DNA from: Candidatus Gastranaerophilales bacterium
GTDB taxonomy: Bacteria > Cyanobacteriota > Vampirovibrionia > Gastranaerophilales > Gastranaerophilaceae
Direction: 5' to 3'
DNA length: 35,054 nt
NCBI GenBank assembly: GCA_944324185.1
Contig: CALUVI010000023.1
Span: 1-35,054, forward strand
The translations under genes were made by a program, and so were the position numbers. The notes under the pieces were generated by a model. The model did not search any database and was not told the DNA's origin. It saw only the letters and a list, made by a program, of their open reading frames with translations. Below, one piece after another: positions 6,877 to 16,624 of this stretch (its first letter is position 1; each line of letters starts with the position of its first letter).

Positions 6877-9800
6877 ATGAAACGAATTTTTAATAAATAT
6901 ATAATTATAATCTTAATTTTTTATGCTTTCTGGATTCTGGGTCTGCCTTTTTTATTTGCTAAGACTCTGCCTGAAGTGTGTGAAAATATTTCTCTGAACA
7001 CTGATTATCAGATTAAAATTGAGAAGCCGCGTTTGATTTTAACGCCGCTTCCGGTTGCGCGGGTAAAGGCTGAAACTATTGAAATTAAATCGAAAAAGGC
7101 TCGGGATTACACAAAAATAGAGGATTTTGATGCAAGTTTAAGACTTTTACCGCTTCTTTCCGGCAAAGCTCATATAAATCGTATTGCGGCTTCAAATATA
7201 GAAATAAATTCGGTTCTAAATAAAGAATTGCAGCTTGATAAGAATTTTTTTGCCAAGCTTAATAATACAAGAGTAAAATGTAAAGAAATCAGTGTCAGAA
7301 AGATTTTTGCACAAATATATCAATCAGGAGTGAAAGAGCCTGTTATTTATTCAGCAAGAGATATTTATTATAAGAGAAACGCCCGGGCTTTACAATGCAG
7401 GCTGCTGAGTGAATTAAATATAAAAAATTCTGTCTCGGAAGCCAATATAAATCTTTATATTCCAAAAAACAACGATGTTGAAAAAAGTGTAGTAGACGTT
7501 AAATTTGATAATTTTAATCTTGAACCTCTCGGGGATTATTTGAGACAATATCTGCCGGAGGATTTAACCAATATACGGGGTGTGATTAATGTAAGAGTGG
7601 ATAAAAAGAATTTATCCGCAGAGCTGAAAGATTGTGCTGTTATTATGAAAGACAGTGCAAAATCAATTATTTTTCCGAAAGTTTTGAATGTCTCTTCAAG
7701 TTTTAATATAACAAGCAATCTTATAAATTTTGAGACTGTAAATATCTCTTCTAAAAATATTAATGCATCAATAAGCGGTAAAATTTTAAATTATCTGGAT
7801 AGAGCAATGACAATGCTGGATTTGCATGTCTGCCTTAATGAATCACGGGTGGAGGATATTGTAAATATGCTTCCGCCGCTTGCTGTAGAAGAGTTTAATA
7901 TTTATAAGCTGAAAAAATATAAATTTTACGGTAAAACTATCGGTAATTTTTCAATAAAAGGTGATATATATGAGCCGGATGTAAACGGTGATGTGTTTAT
8001 AAGCGACGGAATATTGATTAAACCGATAAAGAATGCCGGCGGGGCAACCGTAAAACTAAAGTTTACCGGTAAATATCTGAACTATGATGTGGATGTTCCG
8101 GCTGGCGGCTCTGAAAGAGTCTGGGTTAAAGGCGGAGTCGAACTTTATAATGTTAAATACGCTGATATGCGGGTTTGGAGTACAAAGAAGGTCGATCTTC
8201 AAATAGCAGAAGAAAAAGTTCTGCCGATTCATGAAATTTTGAACTTTGTTATAGGTCCGGTGCCTATTATGGACGTAAAAGGCGACGGAAATATTGATAT
8301 TATTGTAAAAGGCAACCGTAAAGACCCGCATGTCTGGGGAATTTTGAATTTTAATAATGTTGAAACTTATTTTAATGAAATTCCGGATATGGTATTAACT
8401 AACGCTCAGGCGGTTTTAAGCTTTAACGATCAGGATGCGGTTTTCAGAACAAAACAGGGGCAGGTTAACGGGAAGCCTATCAGTATAAAAGGTACCTGCA
8501 ATTTATTCGGAAAATTTGATTTTGATGTAAAAACATCTTCGCAGGAAATCGGATATTTATATCACGCGCTTGAAACCGCTACAATGATTGATGACATCAA
8601 AAAAATGCTTCCGAAACTTGAAATCTGCCAGGGGTTAACTAACCTTACGATGAAAGTATACGGCTCTGTTATTGATGTTGAAGATATTCAGTTTAATAAA
8701 AATCTTTTTTCTAAAGGAGAACTTGAGCTTCTGGGAAACACCTTCGGAATGGAGGGAGTAAAAGTTCATGATACAAAAGGTAAAATTGATTTTGACGGGA
8801 CAAATGCAAAAGCTGATATAAATGCTTTTATAGGGAAATCTAAGCTAAGTGCAAAAGCTGAGGTGAAAGATAACATTGCAGACGCTTCAATTTCTATTCC
8901 GCACCTTAATCTGAATGATATTTTGTCTGCAGAGGAAGAGATTAAAAGAGACTTCGGAAACGTTTTTGCCTCCGTAAATGCGCAGTATAAGGGAAGTGTT
9001 GATAAAGTAGAATATGACAAAGTTAAATTTGAATCAAAAATTCTCGGAACCTCTCCTCAAAATAAACTAAAACTATCAGGCGGTTTGATTTCTCTTAATA
9101 ATGACAAACTTAAAATCTTGGATTTAAAAGGCAGTATTAAAGAAACCCAGAGTTCTTTTGATGTAGAGCTTGAGGCTGATAATATTTCTGAAAAACCGCG
9201 TTTGGACGGACTTATCAGACTGAAATCATTTGACCTTACGGCTTTGAACTTTATCGGCAGTTATTCATTTATCCCGGAAGAGCTTAGAGGAATTGAGTTT
9301 GAAAAAGGAAGAATAAATACAAATATAAAAATTCATAACAATAATATAAACGCTTATGCAGATCTGGGCGGATTTATGCTTCGCTATAAGCCGGCAAATC
9401 TTCCTGTAAAGATTATAAACGGCAGTTTAATGCTCAGAAATAACGATTTAAAACTCGTTAAAATTAATCTGCTTGCTGATGACATGCCTGTTTTATTAGA
9501 CGGAGTTGTTCATAATATTTTTGATAAACAGAATTTTGATATGTATATAAATTCCAAGCCAAAACAGGAGTTTATAGATAAATATATTAACAAAAATCAG
9601 ATATATCCCGTGAAAATTAAGGGAGATATAGTTTATTCTCTGAGATTAAAAGGGGTAAAAGATAATTTTGATGTCAAAGCCGATGTAAATATGGCGCCGG
9701 ATTCAAGCATTTATCACCTCGGAGCAACCGTCGGCGATGTTGAAAACGCAATTGTTCTTAACCTTGATACAAAAATTATTAAACAAAATATTTTAAAAAT

Positions 9801-11211
9801 TAAAGAATTTTCCTATGACAAAATTATTTCTTCGCTCTCCAGTCGCTCGACGCGCCTTAATATGCTCAAAGCACGCGGCGGGATTGAAGTTTACAAGGAT
9901 GATTTAGTTTTCCACGATTTGTATATCAAGACCCAGAATCCTACGGATGCAAGAATATTCAATATAATTTTCAGAAAGCCTAATATCAAACAGGGACAGT
10001 TTACTTCTGATTTGAAGTTTAACGGAAGATTATCAGACCCTAAACTTCTCGGGGATTTCCATATATTTGAAACAAATATTCCGTTTCTTGATACAACAAT
10101 GAAAAATATTACATTCAAGTTTAAAGATAAGACTATTGATCTGTATTCAAAGGGCGAAGTTTTAGGTAATGATATTTCAATTCAGGCAACTTTGAAGAAC
10201 AAGTTAACAATTCCTTATTATATAGAAAAAGCAGATATTTACACAAAAGTATTTGATCTTAATTATATTATGGAAAAATATAAACTTTCTCAGGTTGAAA
10301 ATTATCAGACTTTTGAATCTTTTGAAGGCGCAGATCTTTCTTCTATGCTTATAAAAAATATGAACCTCACCGCAGATAGTATTTATCTGAGAAATCTTAT
10401 TGCAAAAGATTTCAAGGCAAATATATCAGTTAATAATAAAAAAGAGTTTAAAGTAAATGATTTTAATTTCAGTATTGCAGATGGAACTCTTAACGGGACA
10501 TTTAATTATAATCTGAAAAATAACGATACTACCTTGAAGATGAAAGCAAAGGATATTAATGCAAATGACCTTTCGGTTGCATTATTTGATTTAAATAATC
10601 AAATATACGGGGATTTAACCGGTGATATAAATCTTTCCTGCAACGGTGTGGATTTCGGAAATTGTATGAAAACTCTTAACGGTAATACAACTTTCAATGT
10701 TTCAAACGGAAGAATGCCGAAACTGGGTTCTCTTGAATATCTTCTCAAAGCCGGAAACCTTATAAAAGGCGGAATTACCAGTATATCAATAAACAGTGTA
10801 ATCGATATTATAACCCCTCTTAAAACCGGAGATTTTTCGGATATTAACGGAAAGATTAATATAAAAGACGGCGAAGCTGATAAAATTGAAATTTCTACGC
10901 GTGGTAAAGATTTGAGCCTGTTTATAACAGGGAAATATAATTTCTCAACCGCTCAGGCTGAAATGGAAGTATTCGGACTTCTCTCTAAAAAGATTTCTAC
11001 TATGTTCGGACCAATCGGGAATCTGTCTTTAAATACCCTGTTCAATGCAATTCCGGGTGTAGACTTATCAAAAGACAGTAAAATCCTGACCCAGATTAAT
11101 AAAATTCCGGGAATAGAACTTTCAAGCAAAGCTTACAGAAAATTCCTGGCTGAAATCAAAGGCAATATTAACGGCGAAGACTATGTTACAAGCTTTAAAT
11201 GGATAAATTAG
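6877..11211 (+). CDS. AsmA/TamB/YhdP-like large envelope protein
   Basis: A 1444-residue protein with a single N-terminal membrane anchor (about residues 7-28) and a very long periplasmic part made of repeated short amphipathic beta-strands (alternating I-x-G-x-I, L-x-L-x-G patterns). The N-terminal stretch after the anchor (P-R-L-I-L-T-P-L-P-V-A-R-V-K-A-E) is AsmA-like. The C-terminal part with L-N-G-N-T-T-F-N-V-S-N-G and G-D-F-S-D-I-N-G-K-I-N-I-K-D-G resembles the AsmA_2/DUF3971 C-terminal module. Proteins of this group form bridges that move phospholipids between inner and outer membranes, implying a diderm envelope. It is monocistronic, divergent from the 388-aa gene and convergent with the EF-hand gene. 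Confidence 0.85.
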   Translation: MKRIFNKYIIIILIFYAFWILGLPFLFAKTLPEVCENISLNTDYQIKIEKPRLILTPLPVARVKAETIEIKSKKARDYTKIEDFDASLRLLPLLSGKAHINRIAASNIEINSVLNKELQLDKNFFAKLNNTRVKCKEISVRKIFAQIYQSGVKEPVIYSARDIYYKRNARALQCRLLSELNIKNSVSEANINLYIPKNNDVEKSVVDVKFDNFNLEPLGDYLRQYLPEDLTNIRGVINVRVDKKNLSAELKDCAVIMKDSAKSIIFPKVLNVSSSFNITSNLINFETVNISSKNINASISGKILNYLDRAMTMLDLHVCLNESRVEDIVNMLPPLAVEEFNIYKLKKYKFYGKTIGNFSIKGDIYEPDVNGDVFISDGILIKPIKNAGGATVKLKFTGKYLNYDVDVPAGGSERVWVKGGVELYNVKYADMRVWSTKKVDLQIAEEKVLPIHEILNFVIGPVPIMDVKGDGNIDIIVKGNRKDPHVWGILNFNNVETYFNEIPDMVLTNAQAVLSFNDQDAVFRTKQGQVNGKPISIKGTCNLFGKFDFDVKTSSQEIGYLYHALETATMIDDIKKMLPKLEICQGLTNLTMKVYGSVIDVEDIQFNKNLFSKGELELLGNTFGMEGVKVHDTKGKIDFDGTNAKADINAFIGKSKLSAKAEVKDNIADASISIPHLNLNDILSAEEEIKRDFGNVFASVNAQYKGSVDKVEYDKVKFESKILGTSPQNKLKLSGGLISLNNDKLKILDLKGSIKETQSSFDVELEADNISEKPRLDGLIRLKSFDLTALNFIGSYSFIPEELRGIEFEKGRINTNIKIHNNNINAYADLGGFMLRYKPANLPVKIINGSLMLRNNDLKLVKINLLADDMPVLLDGVVHNIFDKQNFDMYINSKPKQEFIDKYINKNQIYPVKIKGDIVYSLRLKGVKDNFDVKADVNMAPDSSIYHLGATVGDVENAIVLNLDTKIIKQNILKIKEFSYDKIISSLSSRSTRLNMLKARGGIEVYKDDLVFHDLYIKTQNPTDARIFNIIFRKPNIKQGQFTSDLKFNGRLSDPKLLGDFHIFETNIPFLDTTMKNITFKFKDKTIDLYSKGEVLGNDISIQATLKNKLTIPYYIEKADIYTKVFDLNYIMEKYKLSQVENYQTFESFEGADLSSMLIKNMNLTADSIYLRNLIAKDFKANISVNNKKEFKVNDFNFSIADGTLNGTFNYNLKNNDTTLKMKAKDINANDLSVALFDLNNQIYGDLTGDINLSCNGVDFGNCMKTLNGNTTFNVSNGRMPKLGSLEYLLKAGNLIKGGITSISINSVIDIITPLKTGDFSDINGKINIKDGEADKIEISTRGKDLSLFITGKYNFSTAQAEMEVFGLLSKKISTMFGPIGNLSLNTLFNAIPGVDLSKDSKILTQINKIPGIELSSKAYRKFLAEIKGNINGEDYVTSFKWIN

Positions 11212-11221
11212 TCCTATTTAT

Positions 11222-12208
11222 CTACTGCGGAAGATTTCCGGTTTCAATAAATTCCTGAGCCGCATCCAGATTATTGTTGAATTTCGCTCTATATGAAATT
11301 ATATTCTCAGCCTGTTCCTGCGTGAACCCCAGCAAATCCATAATTTCCTGAACACTCATCCCGTCTGTTGCAATTGCGAGTTCTGTTCTGATATTTTCTT
11401 GCCGTGTAATATTATTTTTTGTATCGTCCAGCTGCGCCATTGACATTAAATAAGCGGCAGCTTCATCAGATGAAAGTGTCGTATTTTTATCTTCATCAAG
11501 GACTCCGATTTTAACAAGAATATCCGTGAACATCAGGGCTTCTTCCGTATTGTAGACGGCGTCTCCTTCTTTCGGAAGATTTAGGGCGTTATATTTTATG
11601 AACTTACTTACAGTTGCAAGAGCCTTGGCTTTTGCCTGATTAGGAGGTAATCCGTTTGTCTCATAGTAATCCATAAGTTCCTGATAAAACATTTCATGCG
11701 CGTTTATCTGTCCGTCTCCGTCCTGATCCATAACTTCTACATATTCTTTTCCGAATTGTTTATATTTTTCTCTTAATTCAGGAAAACTCTTTGCCTGAGA
11801 ACAATCGCTATTGTATTCTTCATTGGAGGATAGGGCATTTTTGTCAAAATTATGAAATCTCCAGCCTTTTGCATAATTCAGAAGTCTCATATTTACAATT
11901 GATTCATCAAGGGTTTCGCCTTTTGCCTGTGCTACAGATACAATCATATTATGTTTGGTCGTAACATCTTTGATTAAATCTGCATTATCAGTATCAATGC
12001 CGTTTTTACTCAGCAAATCAACAATTTTTTTCTGCAATTCTTCCGGAGTTTTAGGTGGTTCATAGCTTTTACCGGATGTTCCGTTATCATCAGGGGAAGC
12101 TGCCCCGTATTGATATAATGGCTGTTCTGATTTTTCCTGAGCTTTGACTTCATAGCTGGTATTATGAATCTGATTTATTTCAGGATTATTGTTAACTGAA
12201 ATTCCCAT
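11222..12208 (-). CDS. EF-hand calcium-binding domain protein
   Basis: A 328-residue protein with no signal peptide. Residues 161-172 (D-Q-D-G-D-G-Q-I-N-A-H-E) are a textbook EF-hand loop, with Asp at positions 1, 3, 5, Gly at 6, Ile at 8 and Glu at 12. Residues 238-249 (D-E-D-K-N-T-T-L-S-S-D-E) form a second, poorer loop that lacks Gly at position 6. Near the C-terminus L-L-G-F-T-Q-E-Q-A-E-N-I-I-S-Y-R resembles a ComEA-type helix-hairpin-helix. The N-terminal 55 residues are Asn/Ser/Gln-rich and probably disordered. Calcium binding is likely; the role is unknown. The ATG has a TGAGGT ribosome site. Only 10 bases separate its end from the convergent AsmA-like gene. Confidence 0.75.
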   Translation of the reverse strand: MGISVNNNPEINQIHNTSYEVKAQEKSEQPLYQYGAASPDDNGTSGKSYEPPKTPEELQKKIVDLLSKNGIDTDNADLIKDVTTKHNMIVSVAQAKGETLDESIVNMRLLNYAKGWRFHNFDKNALSSNEEYNSDCSQAKSFPELREKYKQFGKEYVEVMDQDGDGQINAHEMFYQELMDYYETNGLPPNQAKAKALATVSKFIKYNALNLPKEGDAVYNTEEALMFTDILVKIGVLDEDKNTTLSSDEAAAYLMSMAQLDDTKNNITRQENIRTELAIATDGMSVQEIMDLLGFTQEQAENIISYRAKFNNNLDAAQEFIETGNLPQ

Positions 12209-12329
12209 AAATTGTACCTCATATTATTATATAAGATTTATTTTAGTATCTTATTTCAAGTCAGTGATATTTTGTAACAAAATTTAACAGAAATAAAATA
12301 AATACTTTTCATTTACTCCCATTTATGTG

Positions 12330-12335
12330 TATAAT
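12330..12335 (+). promoter_or_regulatory. possible -10 box of glyQ
   Basis: A perfect TATAAT hexamer preceded by TGTG lies 42 bases before the glyQ ATG. No good -35 is visible at 16-18 bases upstream, so this is a moderate-confidence call. Confidence 0.4.
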
Positions 12336-12377
12336 CAATTAAGTGTAAAAAATACAATAGAAGGTCGGGGAATATAA

Positions 12378-13250
12378 ATGGCGTTAAATTTTCAAGACTT
12401 AATACTTAATTTATCAAGATTCTGGTCAGAATACGGATGTATAATCCAGCAGCCTTATGATATAGAAAAAGGCGCTTCTACCATGAATCCTGCAACTTTT
12501 TTACGGGCGCTCGGACCGGAACCGTGGTCAACTGCTATGGTTGAACCTTGCAGACGTCCGACGGACGCAAGATATGGCGAGAATCCAAACAGGCTGGGAC
12601 ATTATTTCCAGTATCAGGTTATTCTTAAACCTTCTCCTGATAATGCGCAGGAATTGTATTTGAAGAGTTTGGAAGCAATGGGAATTGATCTTTCCAAACA
12701 CGATGTAAGATTTGTAGAAGATAACTGGGAATCTCCGACTCTCGGCGCTGCCGGTGTGGGCTGGGAAGTCTGGTTGGACGGTATGGAAATTACCCAGTTT
12801 ACGTATTTCCAGCAGGTTGGCGGATTAGAAGTTAAACCTGTTGCTCTGGAAATCACATACGGGCTTGAAAGAATAGCTATGTATATCCAAAACAAAGAAT
12901 CAGTATTTGATATTATGTGGAATAATACTTTAAAGTACGGTGACATTTATCTCCAGAATGAAATTGAACAATCAAAATATAATTTTGAATACTCTGATGC
13001 GGATAGATTATTCAAGTTATTTGACGCTTACCAGAAAGAAGTCGATAATTGTATAAATGCAGAACTTGTTCTGCCGGCTTATGATTATGTGCTCAAATGC
13101 TCTCATACTTTTAACCTTCTCGATGCAAGGGGAGTTATCAGTAAAGACGAACGTATAAATTTCATAAACAGAGTAAGGACAATGGCGTCTGCGGTTGCCC
13201 AATTATACGTAAAACAGCGTGAAAAACTCGGATTTCCGTTGTTGAAATAG
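12378..13250 (+). CDS. glyQ: glycine--tRNA ligase alpha subunit
   Basis: The 290-residue alpha (catalytic) chain of the bacterial alpha2beta2 glycyl-tRNA synthetase. It is recognised by the near-invariant N-terminal region [14 protein letters not shown], the block [11 protein letters not shown], and [20 protein letters not shown]. Length is normal for the family. The beta subunit gene glyS, usually adjacent, is absent here and must be elsewhere; separate glyQ and glyS loci are seen in Cyanobacteria. The start is preceded by GAAGGTCGGGG. A TATAAT box at 12330-12335 is a plausible promoter. Confidence 0.98.
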   Translation: MALNFQDLILNLSRFWSEYGCIIQQPYDIEKGASTMNPATFLRALGPEPWSTAMVEPCRRPTDARYGENPNRLGHYFQYQVILKPSPDNAQELYLKSLEAMGIDLSKHDVRFVEDNWESPTLGAAGVGWEVWLDGMEITQFTYFQQVGGLEVKPVALEITYGLERIAMYIQNKESVFDIMWNNTLKYGDIYLQNEIEQSKYNFEYSDADRLFKLFDAYQKEVDNCINAELVLPAYDYVLKCSHTFNLLDARGVISKDERINFINRVRTMASAVAQLYVKQREKLGFPLLK

Positions 13251-13334
13251 TAGTGAATAGTGATTAGTGAGCAGTGAATAGGATTGTATGAAATAGCAGG
13301 TCTGACTTTGCCTGACAATAACATACAAATATTT

Positions 13335-13441
13335 CGTCATTGCGAGGGTGCAGCCTAAAACAGCCCGAAGCAATCCAGAACAAATTTGACAACTAAATAA
13401 AAACTGAATTGCCGTGACCCTGCAGGGTCGTGCAATGACAG
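13335..13441. repeat. MITE-like inverted repeat element
   Basis: The left arm starts CGTCATTGCG and includes CGAAGCAATCCAG. The right arm, read on the minus strand, starts CTGTCATTGC and includes GGCAATTCAG. The two arms are therefore inverted copies of the same GTCATTGC...GCAATyCAG repeat around an AT-rich centre. The right arm contains the perfect palindrome GACCCTGCAGGGTC (13416-13429). The left-arm pattern also occurs inside the 258-bp tandem repeat (near 482-525 and 740-783). No transposase is encoded. Confidence 0.7.
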
Positions 13442-13473
13442 CAATTTACATTAGATAAACAGAAAGGTAACAA

Positions 13474-15093
13474 ATGGCAGAAAAAAGATTTTCACTACCT
13501 CAGGTTCTGAGAAAAATGTTAACCCTTAAAAACATGGATGATGCAATTGCAAACGCTCAAAAAGGCGGTTTGGAAAAAACTTTAGGCGTTTGGGATTTAA
13601 TCATTTTAGGTGTCGGTGCAATTATCGGCTCCGGAATTTTTGCAATCGTTGGTGTTGCAGCTGCAGGAAGTGCAGACGGTTCAAGCCCGGGGGCAGGACC
13701 GGCTCTTGTAATCTCAATGGTTATAGCGGCAATTGCCTGCATTTTTTCAGCCCTTTGTTACAGTGAATTTGCTACAATGATTCCGATTGCCGGCGGTGCT
13801 TATGCTTATACATTTGCGACTTTAGGGGAATTTGCGGCGTGGATTATCGGCTGGATTTTGATGCTTGAGTACGCTATTGGTTTTATTGCGGTAGCTTGCG
13901 CCTGGACAAACCATTTTGTCCAGTTTATGAAAGGTTTTTCAAATATTCTGCCTGCATGGCTTACCAATCCGCCATTATGGCTGGTTGATGATTACCGCTC
14001 TGCAGTTACAGCCTATACTGCTCAGGGAATTGATTACCATAGTGCAATTCCGCACATTTTAGGTATACCTTTCTGTATTAACCTTCCTGCAATTATAATG
14101 ATTGCTCTTATTACAGCTATCCTGGTTAAAGGAACAAAAGATTCCGCTAAGATGGCAGGAATTATGGTTGCGGTTAAAATAGGCGTTATTGCATTATTCG
14201 TACTGACAGGCGCATTTTACGTTAAGCCTGCAAACTGGGTTCCGTTTGCGCCTAACGGGTTTGAAGGCATATTTATGGGTGCATTTATAATCTTTTTTGC
14301 ATACATTGGTTTTGACGCTATTGCAACTGCGGCAGAAGAATGTAAAAATCCGCAAAAGGATTTACCTATAGGTATCTTAGGTTCATTAGCCGCAACAACT
14401 GTTGTGTATGTTCTTGTTGCTCTTGTATTAACCGGCATGCAAAAAACAACCGGTGGAGTAATTCCTGAGGGTTTAATTAAAGCTCCTATGGCATTTGCAA
14501 TGAGTGTAGTTCATCAGAACTGGGTTGCAGGATTGATTTCAATCGGTTCGCTTGCAGGCTTAACTTCCGTACTTCTTGTAATGCATATGGCTGCAACGAG
14601 AGTATTGTACGCAATGAGCAGAGATAATTTTCTCCCGAGCGTGTTCCAGAAGCTTCACCCTAAATTTAATACGCCTCATATTCTTACAATAACAGTAGGT
14701 GTTGTAGGTATTTTAGGTACATTGATTTTAGACTTGAATGTTGCAACGTCACTTTGTAACTTCGGAACCTTCACGTCATTTATAATTGTATGTGTTGCAA
14801 TATTGATTTTGAGAAAAGTTGATCCGGACAGACCGCGTCCTTTCAAAGTTCCATTCTGTCCGTGGTTCCCGCTTGCCGGTATTGTTTGCTGCGGCGGGTT
14901 AATGATATTTTCTATGATGGTTGCAAAGGGTGACACTGCAAGATTATCAACAGAAATGTTTATAGTATGGGTAATTATGGGGGCTTTGATTTACGCTTCT
15001 TATGGTTATCAGAAGAACAGAAGAATTGAAAGATTAGCTGAAAAAAAAGAAATAGCAGTTGAAGATGGAAAAGTTGAATACATTAATAAGTAA
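13474..15093 (+). CDS. APC-family amino acid permease (CAT/YfnA-like), copy 1
   Basis: A 539-residue, about 12-helix transporter of the amino acid-polyamine-organocation superfamily. The first helix contains the family signature G-V-G-A-I-I-G-S-G-I-F (about residues 46-56), where the unwound G-S-G-I-F binds substrate backbone. F-F-A-Y-I-G-F-D-A-I-A-T-A-A-E-E marks helix 6 and the following loop, diagnostic of the cationic amino acid transporter (CAT) group. Substrate cannot be told from sequence. The start ATG has AAAGGT as ribosome site. It overlaps the start of a paralogue, so the two form an operon. A MITE-like repeat lies directly upstream. Confidence 0.92.
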   Translation: MAEKRFSLPQVLRKMLTLKNMDDAIANAQKGGLEKTLGVWDLIILGVGAIIGSGIFAIVGVAAAGSADGSSPGAGPALVISMVIAAIACIFSALCYSEFATMIPIAGGAYAYTFATLGEFAAWIIGWILMLEYAIGFIAVACAWTNHFVQFMKGFSNILPAWLTNPPLWLVDDYRSAVTAYTAQGIDYHSAIPHILGIPFCINLPAIIMIALITAILVKGTKDSAKMAGIMVAVKIGVIALFVLTGAFYVKPANWVPFAPNGFEGIFMGAFIIFFAYIGFDAIATAAEECKNPQKDLPIGILGSLAATTVVYVLVALVLTGMQKTTGGVIPEGLIKAPMAFAMSVVHQNWVAGLISIGSLAGLTSVLLVMHMAATRVLYAMSRDNFLPSVFQKLHPKFNTPHILTITVGVVGILGTLILDLNVATSLCNFGTFTSFIIVCVAILILRKVDPDRPRPFKVPFCPWFPLAGIVCCGGLMIFSMMVAKGDTARLSTEMFIVWVIMGALIYASYGYQKNRRIERLAEKKEIAVEDGKVEYINK

Positions 15094-16600
15094 TCTGACA
15101 AAATGTAAAAGTCCGCAGGAAATAATTGAAGCCGGTGAAAATTCCGGCTTGAAAAAGACGCTCGGAGTATTTGATTTAATTGTGCTCGGAATCGGAGCTG
15201 TTGTCGGAACGGGAATTTTTACAATCATAGGAAGTGCAATTGTAGGAAGCTCAGATGGCGCAGGAGCCGGAACGGCGGTTGTAATTTCAATGGTTCTGGC
15301 AGCAATCGCAAGCGTATTTTCTGCCTTATCTTATTCAGAAATTGCAGCGATGATGCCTGTTGCGGGAAGCGCTTATACGTATACTTACGCAACAATGGGC
15401 GAATTTATGGCGTGGATGGTCGGCTGGATTCTCATGCTTGAGTATGCAATCGGGAATATCACTGTTGCAAGCGCATGGACAGGTTATTTTGTACAATTTA
15501 TGAAGGGTTTTAAACATATTCTGCCTGCTTTTGTTATAAATTGTCCTCTCTGGCTCAGAAACGATTACAGAACAATGTATGAAATCTGCAATAAGTACGG
15601 CTGGGATGTACATGATAAAATGCCGTTTATTCATCTGCCTTTTGGCAGGGAACTTCCGGTTGCAATTAATCTTCCGGCTATTGCAATTGTGCTGTTGCTT
15701 ACAATCCTTCTTGTAAAAGGGGTCAAAGAATCAACAAGAGTCGCAACAATAATGGTCGGGGTTAATATGTTTATAATCCTATCTTTTATTGTAATGGGCG
15801 CTTTTTATATTAAGCCGGAAAACTGGACTCCGTTTGCGCCAAACGGTCTGGAAGGAATCTTTACCGGCGCTTTTGTAATCTTTTTCGCTTACATAGGATT
15901 TGATGCAATTTCAACAGCAGCGGAAGAAACAAAAAATCCGCAGAGAGATTTGCCGGTTGCAATTATGGGAACTCTTGGAATCTGCACAATTTTGTACATC
16001 TGTGCAGCTCTTGTTCTTACAGGTGTTGTTCCCTTTAATGCAATTGACACGCAGGCGCCGCTTGCGCATGCAATGAGATTTATCGGTAAAAACTGGTACG
16101 CAGGATTAATTTCTATGGGGGCGCTTTGCGCTTTAACTTCGGTTTTGTTAATTTATCAATTGGGAACAACAAGAATACTTTTTGCAATGAGCAGGGATAA
16201 TTTTATTCCAAAATCCTTAAATAAAATACACGAAAAATTCAAGACTCCGCATATTTTAACCTGGATTTCCGGTTTAATTGTAATAGTTTGCGCCCTGTTT
16301 ATGGATTTGAATATATCGGCAGAGTTGTGTAACTTCGGGACATTTACTTCGTTTATAATTATCTGTATTGCAGTCCTTATTCTAAGAAAAACCGAACCGG
16401 ATAGAGAACGCCCGTTTAAAGTTCCTTTCTGTCCTTGGTTTCCGATTCTCGGTATTGTTACATGTTTAGGTTTAATGTATTGCAAATTCAGCGCTAAAGC
16501 GACTTCTGCACTCTATTTTATCGTATGGCTTCTTATAGGGCTTGCAATATATGCAGGATACAGCTATAAGGCTAAAAGAGCTGAAGAAGAGTCCGCTTAA
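15065..16600 (+). CDS. APC-family amino acid permease (CAT/YfnA-like), copy 2
   Basis: A 511-residue paralogue of the preceding gene with the same landmarks: G-I-G-A-V-V-G-T-G-I-F in helix 1 and F-F-A-Y-I-G-F-D-A-I-S-T-A-A-E-E around helix 6. Similarity runs along the full length, indicating tandem duplication with later divergence. I chose ATG at 15065; a TTG at 15059 adds two residues. Either start lies inside the end of copy 1 and neither has a good Shine-Dalgarno, so translation is probably coupled. The loop between helices 4 and 5 (about residues 150-180) differs most between the copies, hinting at different substrates. No terminator is evident after the stop. Confidence 0.92.
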   Translation: MEKLNTLISNLTKCKSPQEIIEAGENSGLKKTLGVFDLIVLGIGAVVGTGIFTIIGSAIVGSSDGAGAGTAVVISMVLAAIASVFSALSYSEIAAMMPVAGSAYTYTYATMGEFMAWMVGWILMLEYAIGNITVASAWTGYFVQFMKGFKHILPAFVINCPLWLRNDYRTMYEICNKYGWDVHDKMPFIHLPFGRELPVAINLPAIAIVLLLTILLVKGVKESTRVATIMVGVNMFIILSFIVMGAFYIKPENWTPFAPNGLEGIFTGAFVIFFAYIGFDAISTAAEETKNPQRDLPVAIMGTLGICTILYICAALVLTGVVPFNAIDTQAPLAHAMRFIGKNWYAGLISMGALCALTSVLLIYQLGTTRILFAMSRDNFIPKSLNKIHEKFKTPHILTWISGLIVIVCALFMDLNISAELCNFGTFTSFIIICIAVLILRKTEPDRERPFKVPFCPWFPILGIVTCLGLMYCKFSAKATSALYFIVWLLIGLAIYAGYSYKAKRAEEESA

Positions 16601-16624
16601 ACTATAAACCTTTTGAATAAATGA

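Noticed and set aside
12209..12377. Glycine riboswitch or T-box leader before glyQ
   Set aside because: No tandem aptamer core, specifier loop or T-box sequence is visible in this short AT-rich leader.
13251..13300. GTGAATAGTGATTAGTGAGCAGTGAATAG-like tract considered as a CRISPR or binding-site array
   Set aside because: Only short, irregular AGTGA-type repeats are present, without regular spacing or spacers. It appears to be low-complexity sequence.
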